Source: Fimbriimonadales bacterium (GTDB lineage Bacteria > Armatimonadota > Fimbriimonadia > Fimbriimonadales > GBS-DC). Taken from it: a DNA stretch of 64,000 nt. Both the position numbers and the translations under genes were made by a program. The notes under the pieces were generated by a model. That model had not been told where the DNA came from. It did not search any database and saw nothing but the letters and a program-made list of their open reading frames with translations. Below are positions 22,454-31,102 of this stretch, one piece after another. The stretch lies in the NCBI GenBank assembly GCA_025998675.1, contig AP024673.1:833221-897220 (forward strand), read 5' to 3'. Positions within the stretch are counted from its first letter, which is position 1; each line of letters starts with the position of its first letter.

Positions 22454-23275
22454 ATGATACGACAGAGACTGAACCAGTTGACGCACTGGTGGAACATCGC
22501 GAAGGAGCTTTCGCCGAAGCAGGTGGAGCGCGAGTTGCTCACGCCTTTCCGAATCGCGCTGGTGGGGCAGCCCGACCGCGTGGAAGCGGTGTGGCGCGTG
22601 CTGACCGCCGGGGCAAGCCCCACGCAGCTGCAGACCGCGGCGGAATATGTCAAACGATACAGCACGCCCGTTAGCGAGGAGTTCGATTTCGTGCTGGGCT
22701 GTGATGCGCTGGAGGTGCCCCAGGATGCGATTGAAGCGATTGTCGACCATTTCCAGAAGCACGAGTTTCCGCTGATTGCGCTGGCGCGGGTGCTGCCCGG
22801 CACGCGCGAGGTGGTGGTGAACCGTGTGGTGGAGGATGTGGCGTCGCTGAACGCGGGGCTGGCGATGGTCTCCGCGCTGCCGTCGGTCTTCCCGCTACTG
22901 GGACTGCTCGCGCCGCCCGCCGCTGTCGCCGATATGGTGCTGCTCACCAAAAACCAGCTGCTCATGGTGCTGCGTGTGGCGGCGGCGTTCGGCAAGGCGC
23001 CCGACTGGCGCAAGCGATTGCCGGAACTGGCGAGCGTGCTGGGCGCGGCGTTCGGCTGGAGAGCCGTTGCACGCCAGCTGGTCGGATTCGTGCCCGGCGG
23101 GGTGGGCATGGTGGTCAAGGGCATGGTCGCCTACGCAGGCACGCTGACCGTTGGGCGCGCCGCCGCATGGTACTACGCCACCGGCAAGTCGCCCAGCCAG
23201 GCGGAACGCGAACGGCTCTATCGCCAGGCGTGGGAAGAGGCGCGCGAAAAGAGCCAGCAGTGGAATAAACCGTGA
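22454..23275 (+). CDS. DUF697 (YcjF-like) membrane-associated protein
   Basis: 273 residues. Residues ~30-110 contain RIALVGQPDRVEAVWRVLTA, which resembles the start of a GTPase-like fold but has no P-loop. Residues ~130-260 match DUF697: hydrophobic SALPSVFPLLGLLAPPAAVA, a central KNQLLMVLRVAAAFGK, and the GFVPGGVGMVVKGMVAYAGT-(L)-T-(V)-GRAAAWYYATGK signature. Family members attach to the inner membrane and often neighbour dynamin-like or small GTPases. GGGGG lies upstream of the ATG. The stop overlaps the next gene's start (GTGA). Confidence 0.7.
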   Translation: MIRQRLNQLTHWWNIAKELSPKQVERELLTPFRIALVGQPDRVEAVWRVLTAGASPTQLQTAAEYVKRYSTPVSEEFDFVLGCDALEVPQDAIEAIVDHFQKHEFPLIALARVLPGTREVVVNRVVEDVASLNAGLAMVSALPSVFPLLGLLAPPAAVADMVLLTKNQLLMVLRVAAAFGKAPDWRKRLPELASVLGAAFGWRAVARQLVGFVPGGVGMVVKGMVAYAGTLTVGRAAAWYYATGKSPSQAERERLYRQAWEEAREKSQQWNKP

Positions 23276-25728
23276 ACCGACTCGCGCTCGGCTGCCTGCT
23301 CCTGCTCCTGACCCTGACGGCGTGGGGGACGCCGAGCGTGAGCCGACTCCAGTTGGCGAACGGACTGCAGGTCATCGTGGAGCGCGCGCCCGACGCGCCG
23401 CTGACGGTGGTTGAAGTATGGGTGCGCGTTGGCGTCGCACAGGAAACCGCCGAAATATCGGGCGTGGCGCACCTGCTGGAGCACCTGCTGTTTCGCGGCG
23501 CAGTGGGCTTGCCGCCCGACGCACTCGACCGCGCTTTCGAGAATGCGGGTGGCATTCTGGACGCCTCCACCGAACGCGACTGGACGCGCTTCCGCGCCAG
23601 CGTATTGCCCGACCGCTGGCGCGAGCCGCTGCAAACCCTCCTGCGCAGTCTGCTCTTCCCTGCCCTGCCCGCCGACGCGCTGGAGAAAGAGCGACGCCTC
23701 ATCCTGAACGACGAGTACGCGACGCACCACGCCGACCCCATTCGCCCCGCTCGCTACGCCCTGTTCGCCGAGCTGTTCCCGCAGCACCCCTACGGACTGC
23801 CCCTGCTGGGCAATCCCGACACGCTTGCCCGCGTCAACATAGACGCCATCCACCAGTTCCATCAGACGCACTACCGCCCCGACCGCATGGTCGTGGTGGT
23901 TGTTGGCGCGGTGGAGCCCGACGCCGTGCGTCAGGCGGTAGAAGCCGTCTGGAGCGCGGAAGTGCAGACCGCGCAATCGCACACATTCCCTGCTGCAGCG
24001 ACGCCTCCGCAGGTTGGGGAAGTCGCGCTTGCACACGCCGACGGCTGCTTCGCGCTGGGCTGGCGCACGCCCCCCGCGCACGACATCGAGAGCTGGCTGT
24101 GCGCGGAGGTGCTGCGGATTGCGCTCGCCGAGCCGCACTGGGGACTGCTTTACGAGGGCGAGCCGCCGTTCGAACGCCTGCAGAGCGAGTACCTGCCGCG
24201 CCAGCAGGGGAGCGCGCTGGCGTTCTATGCCCTGCCCCCGTTGCAGGGAGGAGACGACTGGCAGGCGCAGACGCGCCAGCGTTTCCAGCGCGCCCTGCAG
24301 CAGATTGCCGCAGGCGAGCGTCGCGCCGCACTGGAGGGCGCGCGCGTCATCGCGCTTGCCCGACACGCGGCGACGATGCGCAACCCCCTTGAGCGCGCCC
24401 GCTGGCATGGATTGTGCGCCGCGCTGAACCTCCCACTGACGCCCGAATCGTTCGAGGCGCGCTTGCGTGAGCTGCCGCTGGAGACAGTGGAAGCGTTCGC
24501 GGCGCGCCTGCGCGGGGAGCCGCCGCCCCAGACGCCCCTCGCTGTCCAGCAAGCGGCGCCTGCCCTGCCCCGCCCTGCCCCGCGCCGTGCGGAACCCGCC
24601 ATCGCACGGCAACGGCTGGCAAACGGCTTGCGCGTGATTGCCCTTACCGCGCCCAACGCCGACAGCGTGGTGATTCAGGTTGCCATCGGGCACATCTTCG
24701 ATAGCTCGCCCGCCGCAGGCGAGTTGACGATGCGGATGCTTTTTGGCGCGACGCAGAACGAGACTGAACGCACGCTCGCGGCGCGTATCGCCCGCTCCGG
24801 GGGCAGCCTGCGCGTGGAATGGACGCCCGCAGGCGCGCTGATTACCGCCTACGCACGCCCCGACTCGGTCGTGAATGTGCTGTCGCTGCTCAAAGAGGCG
24901 CTCTTCCGCGCGGCGTTCAGCGACGAGTCGCTCGAGCGCGCCCGTCGGCGCGCCCTGTACGACCGCCGCTACCCAGAGAGCGGACATGCGTGGCGACTGA
25001 TTGGACAACTCCTGAACGGCTACGCCGACGAGGACGCCCTCGCGCGTGTGCGCCTGCGCGACATCCGCGACTATTATGAGAGCCACTACCAGCCGCACAA
25101 CACAGTGATTGCGGTTGCGGGCGACCTGCCGGTGGAGCGGCTGACCGAGTTCGTACGCCTGATTTTCGGCGAGGCGTGGGAGAGCAGCTCGCGTCCTGCG
25201 CCCGACATACCGCGAGCGCTACCCCTGCGCGTGGCGACTGTCGCCGACCCACGCGGGCTACACTTCACAGGCTACGGCTGGGCAGCGCCCGTGGCGCGCG
25301 CGGAGGACTACTACGCCCTGTTGGCATGGCAGCTTGCGCTCTGGGAGGGCAAGCGGGCGCGCCTGTTCGTCGCCGCGCGCGAACAAAACGGCGTCGGCTA
25401 CGACCTGCGCGGAGGCACATGGCTGGTGCGCGGCGCGTGCGTCGGCGTCGGCTGGCTGCAAACGGGCAAAACGCCTGCCCCCGCGCAACTCCTGCGCGAC
25501 GCGCTCGCCAGTCCCCTGTCTGAAGAGGAGTTCCAGCGCGCCTGCCCACTCCTGCGCGGCGAGTGGGAGCGCGTGCGCCTGAACCTCGCCGCCTTCGCCG
25601 CCGCGCTCGCGTGGGCGGAACTCAGCGGGCTGGGCTACGAAACGGTCTGGAACGCGCCCGCGCATCTCCAGTTGCTCACACGCGCGGCAGTCGAACAAAA
25701 GCGAGCCGAGTTGCTGGAAAGTAGATAG
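23272..25728 (+). CDS. Secreted M16 (pitrilysin/insulinase) zinc peptidase, double-domain
   Basis: 818 residues from GTG 23272, overlapping the DUF697 stop. A signal peptide spans residues 1-20. The first M16 half contains the inverted zinc motif HLLEH (67-71) inside GVAHLLEHLLFRGAVGLP, with a third ligand expected in the RLILNDEYATHH region. The second half (from ~440: RLANGLRVIALTAPNADSVV) lacks the HxxEH motif, as usual for the non-catalytic half of fused M16B pairs. It also contains IRDYYESHYQPHNTVIAVAG. It probably degrades peptides outside the cytoplasm. Confidence 0.88.
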   Translation: MNRLALGCLLLLLTLTAWGTPSVSRLQLANGLQVIVERAPDAPLTVVEVWVRVGVAQETAEISGVAHLLEHLLFRGAVGLPPDALDRAFENAGGILDASTERDWTRFRASVLPDRWREPLQTLLRSLLFPALPADALEKERRLILNDEYATHHADPIRPARYALFAELFPQHPYGLPLLGNPDTLARVNIDAIHQFHQTHYRPDRMVVVVVGAVEPDAVRQAVEAVWSAEVQTAQSHTFPAAATPPQVGEVALAHADGCFALGWRTPPAHDIESWLCAEVLRIALAEPHWGLLYEGEPPFERLQSEYLPRQQGSALAFYALPPLQGGDDWQAQTRQRFQRALQQIAAGERRAALEGARVIALARHAATMRNPLERARWHGLCAALNLPLTPESFEARLRELPLETVEAFAARLRGEPPPQTPLAVQQAAPALPRPAPRRAEPAIARQRLANGLRVIALTAPNADSVVIQVAIGHIFDSSPAAGELTMRMLFGATQNETERTLAARIARSGGSLRVEWTPAGALITAYARPDSVVNVLSLLKEALFRAAFSDESLERARRRALYDRRYPESGHAWRLIGQLLNGYADEDALARVRLRDIRDYYESHYQPHNTVIAVAGDLPVERLTEFVRLIFGEAWESSSRPAPDIPRALPLRVATVADPRGLHFTGYGWAAPVARAEDYYALLAWQLALWEGKRARLFVAAREQNGVGYDLRGGTWLVRGACVGVGWLQTGKTPAPAQLLRDALASPLSEEEFQRACPLLRGEWERVRLNLAAFAAALAWAELSGLGYETVWNAPAHLQLLTRAAVEQKRAELLESR

Positions 25729-25768
25729 CGCCAAGCGGCGGTTCATAGTTCGTAAAGCAGCAATTTAT

Positions 25769-25798
25769 GGAGTGCTGAAGCGGGAGCTTCAGCACTCC
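25769..25798. repeat. Dispersed hairpin repeat, family 1, copy B
   Basis: Arms GGAGTGCTGAAGC and GCTTCAGCACTCC around GGGA: a 30-bp perfect palindrome-like hairpin, the shortest copy of the family. Confidence 0.8.
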
Positions 25799-25854
25799 AT
25801 AGTCGCAGGGCGCAGGCAACAAGCACGCCTCTGCAGGTGTGTGCGAGGGGATTT

Positions 25855-26079
25855 ATACCAATCTGCGCGTCATAGTTCGTAAATCAGCGACGCTTGCAGC
25901 CCTCACCCCCTTTGTCCCCCTCTCCCGAAGGTTCGGGAGAGGGGGATAGCGCATCGTGCGCCGCTCGCACGGCTCCCCTCTCCCGCCGCGCGGGAGAGGG
26001 GCTGGGGGTGAGGGCAAAACGCGCGTGGCTCTGGCTGTAGGCGCACAGCAATTACGAAGTCTGATGCGCAGATTGGTAT
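25855..26079. repeat. Element with ~28-bp imperfect terminal inverted repeats
   Basis: The left end ATACCAATCTGCGCGTCATA + GTTCGTAAAT (25855-25884) is nearly the reverse complement of ATTACGAAGTCTGATGCGCA + GATTGGTAT (26051-26079). Partial copies of the end (CATAGTTCGTAAA at 25745; ATTACGAACTC near 26078; CCGATTGGTAT near 26097) flank it. It has no ORF and a MITE-like layout. Confidence 0.55.
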
Positions 26080-26160
26080 TACGAACTCTGCCGTGCCGAT
26101 TGGTATCAGTATAGACGCCCCTCCCCCGCATAACGGGAGAGGGGCTGAGGCGAGAGGGGG

Positions 26161-27303
26161 TTAGCAGCCCGAACCGAAGTTGAACAGCACGGTCAGCAGA
26201 TCGGCGTCGTCCACCACGCCGTCGCGGTTGATGTCCTCAGGCTGGTTGGAGCCTGTCTGCCCGAACGCAAACAGCACCGCCAGCAGGTCCGCGTCGTCCA
26301 CGCAGCCGTCGCCGTTCACATCGCCCTCAGGACCCGCGGGACCCGCAACCACGCGCACATCCGTGAAGTTCGTGTAGCGCAGGCTGGAGCTGGTGCGGTT
26401 GCTGGCGTTCAGGGTGGGGTCCTGACCGTACTGGTTGCCCTGCGGGATGACCAGCGCGACATACTTGACGCCGCTCTGACCCGACACATTCAGCGTCGAG
26501 TACCAGAGCTCGTTCGTCGGGTCGTTGTAGAAGGCGATACCCTGCGCATTGTTGCCACTCAGGTAGTCCAGTGTCGCCTGCGGGCATTCGCCGAAGGTGT
26601 TGCTCGTATTAGGATCCCACTCGCACACATTCGGCAGCGTACCGTTCGCTTTGCTCAGCGTGCCCACCAGCGTCCAGTTGGAATCGCTCTGCGGGTCGCT
26701 GGCAGGGTTAGGGTCGTCGCTGGCGACATACACATCAATGCGGTAGGGCGCAGCGGTGTCCGAGAAGGAGCGCGTTTTCGTCCCCGATGCTTTGTGAATC
26801 AGGTCGCGCACATCCCACGCAAACACCTGTACCTTCACCACATTCCAGCCGTTCGGGTTGCTATCGTCCAGCTCGTACTTAATCCACACGGTGCCTTCAA
26901 CGCCGTGGTCGCCGTTGCTGGAACGATTAGTGCGCGCGCCGCCCTGACGGAACAGATAGCGCGGCATGGTGAAGCTGTTAGGCCAGCCTGCGCTTACCAG
27001 CGAGTCAACTGTCGTGATGGTGACATTCCCTGTATCGTCGCCAAAACCAACATTCTCACCGAGAAAGTCGAACTGCGGCTGGTTCACCTGAATCGTGTAC
27101 GCAGGCCAGAAGCCGAAAGACTCACTGTTCGTGCCATCCTGGAAATCGCGTCGGCTCCACTGAAGGGCGGACTCGTTGCCGCTAATCGTCGCCAGCGCGT
27201 TAGTGGCGCGTACTTTGCCCTTGTTATCGCCCAGCACCACCTGGGCGCAGGTCGTCGCTACAAGCACACTCGTAAGCCCACATGCGATAACCGTTCGTAT
27301 CAT
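26161..27303 (-). CDS. Secreted protein with C-terminal dockerin-like tail
   Basis: 380 residues from ATG 27303 (AAAGGAGG 8 nt upstream; longer frame rejected). The signal peptide MIRTVIACGLTSVLVATTCA is followed by ~300 residues without a recognised family (beta-rich, Asn/Thr/Gly-rich, e.g. WPAYTIQVNQPQFDFLGENV). The final ~55 residues are two Ca-binding-type loops, EGDVNGDGCVDDADLLAVLF and EDINRDGVVDDADLLTVLF, ending NFGSGC. A GGTATCCT box lies 41 nt before the ATG, and a small inverted repeat (GGTTTGGGCA/TGCCCAACC) sits in the leader just upstream of the ribosome-binding site. Confidence 0.7.
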   Translation of the reverse strand: MIRTVIACGLTSVLVATTCAQVVLGDNKGKVRATNALATISGNESALQWSRRDFQDGTNSESFGFWPAYTIQVNQPQFDFLGENVGFGDDTGNVTITTVDSLVSAGWPNSFTMPRYLFRQGGARTNRSSNGDHGVEGTVWIKYELDDSNPNGWNVVKVQVFAWDVRDLIHKASGTKTRSFSDTAAPYRIDVYVASDDPNPASDPQSDSNWTLVGTLSKANGTLPNVCEWDPNTSNTFGECPQATLDYLSGNNAQGIAFYNDPTNELWYSTLNVSGQSGVKYVALVIPQGNQYGQDPTLNASNRTSSSLRYTNFTDVRVVAGPAGPEGDVNGDGCVDDADLLAVLFAFGQTGSNQPEDINRDGVVDDADLLTVLFNFGSGC

Positions 27304-27344
27304 AGTTGCCTCCTTTCGGTTGGGCAGTTGCCCAAACCGCAATA

Positions 27345-27352
27345 AGGATACC
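27345..27352 (-). promoter_or_regulatory. GGTATCCT -10 element of the dockerin-tailed gene
   Basis: Minus-strand GGGTATCCTTATTG, 41 nt before ATG 27303. The leader contains a ~10-bp inverted repeat around CAACTG and an AAAGGAGG ribosome-binding site. Confidence 0.45.
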
Positions 27353-27373
27353 CGCTGCAAGTTTAAGCCTGTG

Positions 27374-29359
27374 TTAATAGGGCAGCACGGAGACCGACTT
27401 GGCGACGAGCGCGAGCGCGATTCCAAACATCCCGATCAAGCCCATCCCGCAGAAGAAGCCCGCCAGCAGCACGGGTGCGTAGCGCATCCAGTTCTCCTCG
27501 CCGTAGCGCTTTTTGAAGTAGCGATGCCCCAGCCACGCGCCCAGCAGCTTCGGCAGCGTGAAGTGCGGCAACTGCCCCACCCCGCTCACCAGCCCGTAGA
27601 AGAGCAGAATCGGCCACTTGAACGCGCTGAACAGCCAGAACAGCCCCAGCCCCGACACGAAGCCCGCCACGATGCGCGGAATATTCAGCGCGTTCAGCAC
27701 CACCTCGCGTATCTCGCTCTGCGGCAGGTTAATCTGCTTCCACACCGCCTCCATCTGCGCGTAGTAGGGCCACATCTTCTGCGCGAAGGGGAACAGCGGT
27801 GACGGAATCGGGCTTGCCTTCCAGAAAAACGCCCAGAAGATGAAGCTCGCGATAAAAATCACGGGCAACATCACCAGCTCCGCCTTCAGGATACTGGTGA
27901 ACTTTGTGCCCGTAAGTTCCACTTCACGAAAGCGCTGCGCCGACGCGCCGTGGTCGTACAGGGGCAGCGGCGCGTACCAGATGTCCACGCGCGGGTAGCG
28001 ACTGCTGATGATTGCCACCTCTTTAATAAACGGCACGGACACGCCCTGCCCGGTCAGCCCGACCATCCGCGCCGACACATAGCTGTTGAGCGGGCTCCAG
28101 AGCAAGCCGAACCCCGCCACAATCCACAGCGGAAAATCGGGCACGAGCCAGCGGCAGATGGCGATATACGAAACGACGGAGACCGCCCAGATTGCCAGCG
28201 GAATCCACAACGGCGGGTCGCCGCGCCCCGGCGGAGGCGTCAACCCGCGCAGGCGCAGCGACTGGTTCGTGCGATACTCGCGTAGCGTGCGCACGACCAT
28301 CCCCACGCCAATCGCCGCCACCGCCAGCTGCAACCCCACGATAATCGCCAGCCAGAAGTCCAGGTCCGCCGCAAGCTTGGTCTGCAACGCGGGCGAGTTC
28401 GGCTGCCAGTTCGGGATCAGCCCCGCACGGTACAGAATCGGGTTCGCCACGATGTAGGTCGCCACCGAGCTAATCGCCGCGCCCAGCAGAATGTGATAGG
28501 GCAGCACGAAGCCGACCAGCACCTCGCCCAGATTGATGGACACGCCCACAATCGCCGTCGGCAGGCTCGCCTCCACATTCTGCGTCAAATCCAGAAACGG
28601 GATGGGGATAATCTGCAGCGCGTTACCAAACAGCGTGCCCGTGAACACGGGGATGCCCACATAGAACAGCCCGAAGCCCATCCCCACAACCGCGCCCGTC
28701 GAGAACACACCCCAGCGCCACGACTCCTCGCGGCTGCCCGCCTCCGCCAGCGCGAGCGCGCCCGACGCCGCCACAGGCGCGAGCGGGAACGGCAACTTCT
28801 CCACATCGGAGGTCATCCGAAACAGCAGGTAGCCCATGCTCATCCAGCTCGCGCGCCCCAGTATCTCGGTCAGCGCCAGCAAAAAAATCGGCAACGCCCA
28901 CGCGCTGTCCAGAAAGGTGCGCTCGCGCAGCGCGGGCGAATCGGGCGCAGGAACCGCCCAGCGCGGCACCTGGTCGGCTATCGGCGCGGCGGGCGCCGAC
29001 TGCACGAAAAACTGATCCCATATTTTCCACTGCAACGGTCCGCCCGACAGTCCGTAGATGCCCATCGCGGTCAGCGACGCCGCGATGTAATACAGCATGT
29101 ATATCTCCTGCCGCCGCAGGGGCTGCAGTGAGCGGCGCATGACCTCCGCAAACAGCACAATCGTCACCCACTCCGCCGCCGCGCCCAGCCCGACGCCCGC
29201 GACCAGCCCCATGTAGATGCTGCCAGGCAACATCACGAACGCCACGAACAAAAGCCCCAGGAAGGTGCGGAAAGTGAACCCTTCCTGGAACTTATGCTCT
29301 TCGGCGGCGACCTCCTCGGCGGTCTGCCGCGCCTTTACCAACTCGTCCTGTACCGCCAT
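27374..29359 (-). CDS. OPT-family (oligopeptide transporter-like) membrane protein
   Basis: 661 residues from ATG 29359; the ribosome-binding site is weak and the longer frame runs into a dispersed repeat, so this start is chosen. About 14 hydrophobic helices are present, beginning FTFRTFLGLLFVAFVMLPGS. Loops include WDQFFVQSAPAAP and RASWMSMGYLLFRMTSDVEK, then PFPLAPVAASGALALAE, FTGTLFGNALQIIPIPFLDL and an IWYAPLPLYDHGASAQRF block. These features match the OPT-like proteins common in Armatimonadota and Planctomycetota. The substrate (peptide or metal chelate) is unknown. It is divergent from dacB. Confidence 0.75.
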   Translation of the reverse strand: MAVQDELVKARQTAEEVAAEEHKFQEGFTFRTFLGLLFVAFVMLPGSIYMGLVAGVGLGAAAEWVTIVLFAEVMRRSLQPLRRQEIYMLYYIAASLTAMGIYGLSGGPLQWKIWDQFFVQSAPAAPIADQVPRWAVPAPDSPALRERTFLDSAWALPIFLLALTEILGRASWMSMGYLLFRMTSDVEKLPFPLAPVAASGALALAEAGSREESWRWGVFSTGAVVGMGFGLFYVGIPVFTGTLFGNALQIIPIPFLDLTQNVEASLPTAIVGVSINLGEVLVGFVLPYHILLGAAISSVATYIVANPILYRAGLIPNWQPNSPALQTKLAADLDFWLAIIVGLQLAVAAIGVGMVVRTLREYRTNQSLRLRGLTPPPGRGDPPLWIPLAIWAVSVVSYIAICRWLVPDFPLWIVAGFGLLWSPLNSYVSARMVGLTGQGVSVPFIKEVAIISSRYPRVDIWYAPLPLYDHGASAQRFREVELTGTKFTSILKAELVMLPVIFIASFIFWAFFWKASPIPSPLFPFAQKMWPYYAQMEAVWKQINLPQSEIREVVLNALNIPRIVAGFVSGLGLFWLFSAFKWPILLFYGLVSGVGQLPHFTLPKLLGAWLGHRYFKKRYGEENWMRYAPVLLAGFFCGMGLIGMFGIALALVAKSVSVLPY

Positions 29360-29669
29360 CGCGCAGGGGATTCGGCGCAGGCTGGCGACTTCCTGCCGCC
29401 CAATCGCCCCTCGAAAGGCTAAGCGCCCTTTGCGCGGGACTAAGTGCCTTTGCGTTATACTTTCAACCGCCCCACTACCTGTAAGGCGTGCGCGGTTAGC
29501 GTGCATTTTGGAGTGCTGAAGCGTCAGCTTCAGCGGGCGCGAAAGCTTCGCTTCCGCACTCCATGTATGCGACGCTTCGCCTGCCTGCTACAATCATCGC
29601 ACAGGGATACTGAAGCGTGCAGCAGTCAGCACAGGCAGGAACCCGCGCCGCCCTCGCGAATCGAACGCT
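29360..29669. other. 310-bp divergent intergenic region (OPT gene / dacB)
   Basis: It holds the 122-bp dispersed repeat (29441-29562). Further right is a TACAAT-type -10 (29589-29594) that could serve dacB with a ~70-nt leader. Ribosome-binding sites at both flanking starts are weak. No gene was seen. Confidence 0.5.
29441..29562. repeat. 122-bp dispersed repeat including family 1 unit, copy C
   Basis: Aligned without length difference to 57700-57821. Shared text includes TAAGTGCCTTTGCGTTATA, CACTACCTGTAAGGC and GCATTTTGGAGTGCTGAAGC, followed by the family 1 double hairpin (29510-29562) ending CTTCCGCACTCC. Differences are scattered substitutions. Confidence 0.85.
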
Positions 29670-31100
29670 ATGCTTCGCTGGCGCTGGACTCTCGCGCTGT
29701 TTCTCACCCTGCGCATGCTGAGTGCGCAGTCGCTTACCGAATCGATAGACGCCCTGCTCGATGTAGACTGGCTGCGCTACGGCTACTGCGGGGTGGTCGT
29801 GCGCGATTTGCAGACGGGCGAGACGCTCTACCAACGCGATTCGGAGCGCGTGCTGATTCCCGCATCCAACATGAAGCTGCTGGCGACGGCGGCGGCGATT
29901 CACAGGCTCGGCGCGGACTACTGTTTCCGCACGCGCGTCTGGGCGCGGGGCGCGCTGACTCCCGACGGCGTGCTGCAGGGCGACCTCATCCTGCAGGGAC
30001 TGGGCGACGCGACGCTGGATGTGAAGGGGCTGGAGACGCTCGCCCAGCAGGTGCATCAGGCGGGCGTCCGACGAGTGGCAGGCTACCTGCTGTACGACGA
30101 CTCGTGGCTGGACGCCGTGCGCTACGGCTTCGGCTGGAACAGCGGCGACGAACCCTACGGCTACCAGGCGCAGATGAGCGCGCTCTGCGCCGAAGGCAAC
30201 GCCGTGCGCCTGTACGCCAAGCCCGCCGCTCAGGTCGGCGAACCGCTTCAGCTGCGCCTCGAACCCGACACGGACTACATCGAGCTGGTCAACCGCACGC
30301 GCACGGTCGAACGGGGCGCGCCGAATACCGCCGTCGACGCCATCCGCACGCGCGCCCGCAATCAGATCATCGTCAGCGGCGCGCTCCCGCTGGGTAGCGA
30401 GGAGGTTTTCGTGGGCAGGTACGCGGTGGAGAACCCCTCCCGCTACGCGGCGCGCCTGTTCCTGAAGGCGTTGCAGGCGGCGGGCGTCGTGGTGGAACGG
30501 GGAATCACGGCGAATCTGGCTCCGATTGTCCCTGCGGAGACGCCCTCCCTGCGCCTCGTCGCCGAACACCGCTCCCCGCCGATGCGCGAAATCATCGCAC
30601 GGATTAACAAACCCAGCGACAACCTGCTCACGGAAATCACGCTGAAGGCGCTGGGCAGGGAAGTGCGCGGCGAGGGCACGACCGCCGCAGGTGTGCAGGT
30701 TTTGCGCGAATTCCTGCAATCAGCGGGGCTGGAGATGGGCGCAGTGCATATCGTGGACGGGTCGGGACTGTCGCGCATCAACGGCGTCAGCGCGGAGAAC
30801 TTCGTGCGCCTGCTGGAGTATATGCATCGCTCGCCGCACGCGGAGGCGTTCCGCGAATCGTTGCCCGTGTACGGCGTGGACGGCACGCTGCGCAACCGAC
30901 TGCGCGGGACGCCCGTGCAGGGCAACAGCTTCGCGAAGACGGGCAGCCTGAACCGCGTCAGCAGCCTCTCAGGCTACCTGCGCACACAAAGCGGTCGCTG
31001 GCTGGCGTTCTCAATTATCATGAACGCCTACAACGCCCCCGCGAGCGACGCGCGCGCCCTGCAGGACAAACTCGTGCAACTGCTCTGGGAACGGTTATAG
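29670..31100 (+). CDS. dacB: D-alanyl-D-alanine carboxypeptidase/endopeptidase (PBP4, peptidase S13)
   Basis: 476 residues. The signal peptide is ~1-20 (LRWRWTLALFLTLRMLSAQS). Active-site motifs of class C PBPs: SNMK (Ser66-Lys69) in VLIPASNMKLLATAAA, S-D-N in KPSDNLLTE, and KTG in SFAKTGSLNRVSSLSGYL. DGSGLSRINGVSAENFVRLL is also S13-typical. It trims or cleaves peptidoglycan cross-links in the periplasm. Its stop is 2 bp from the convergent glyS stop. Confidence 0.92.
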   Translation: MLRWRWTLALFLTLRMLSAQSLTESIDALLDVDWLRYGYCGVVVRDLQTGETLYQRDSERVLIPASNMKLLATAAAIHRLGADYCFRTRVWARGALTPDGVLQGDLILQGLGDATLDVKGLETLAQQVHQAGVRRVAGYLLYDDSWLDAVRYGFGWNSGDEPYGYQAQMSALCAEGNAVRLYAKPAAQVGEPLQLRLEPDTDYIELVNRTRTVERGAPNTAVDAIRTRARNQIIVSGALPLGSEEVFVGRYAVENPSRYAARLFLKALQAAGVVVERGITANLAPIVPAETPSLRLVAEHRSPPMREIIARINKPSDNLLTEITLKALGREVRGEGTTAAGVQVLREFLQSAGLEMGAVHIVDGSGLSRINGVSAENFVRLLEYMHRSPHAEAFRESLPVYGVDGTLRNRLRGTPVQGNSFAKTGSLNRVSSLSGYLRTQSGRWLAFSIIMNAYNAPASDARALQDKLVQLLWERL

Positions 31101-31102
31101 CG

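Larger units (their letters stand above)
25729..26160. other. 432-bp repeat-rich intergenic region
   Basis: No coding region is supported. Contents in order: a family 1 hairpin (25769-25798), an element with inverted ends (25855-26079) that encloses two family 3 hairpins (~25903-25950, ~25973-26020), and a third family 3 hairpin (~26112-26158) next to the stop of the dockerin-tailed gene. It separates two convergent genes, so the hairpins may also terminate transcription. Confidence 0.7.

Noticed and set aside
23218-25098. 626-residue minus-strand ORF
   Set aside because: Antisense shadow of the M16 peptidase gene, whose catalytic motif and coupling to DUF697 are clear.
29360-29506. N-terminal extension of the OPT transporter up to 29506
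   Set aside because: The first residues are encoded by the 122-bp dispersed repeat, whose other copy gives the same peptide antisense to an unrelated gene; no ribosome-binding site supports it.
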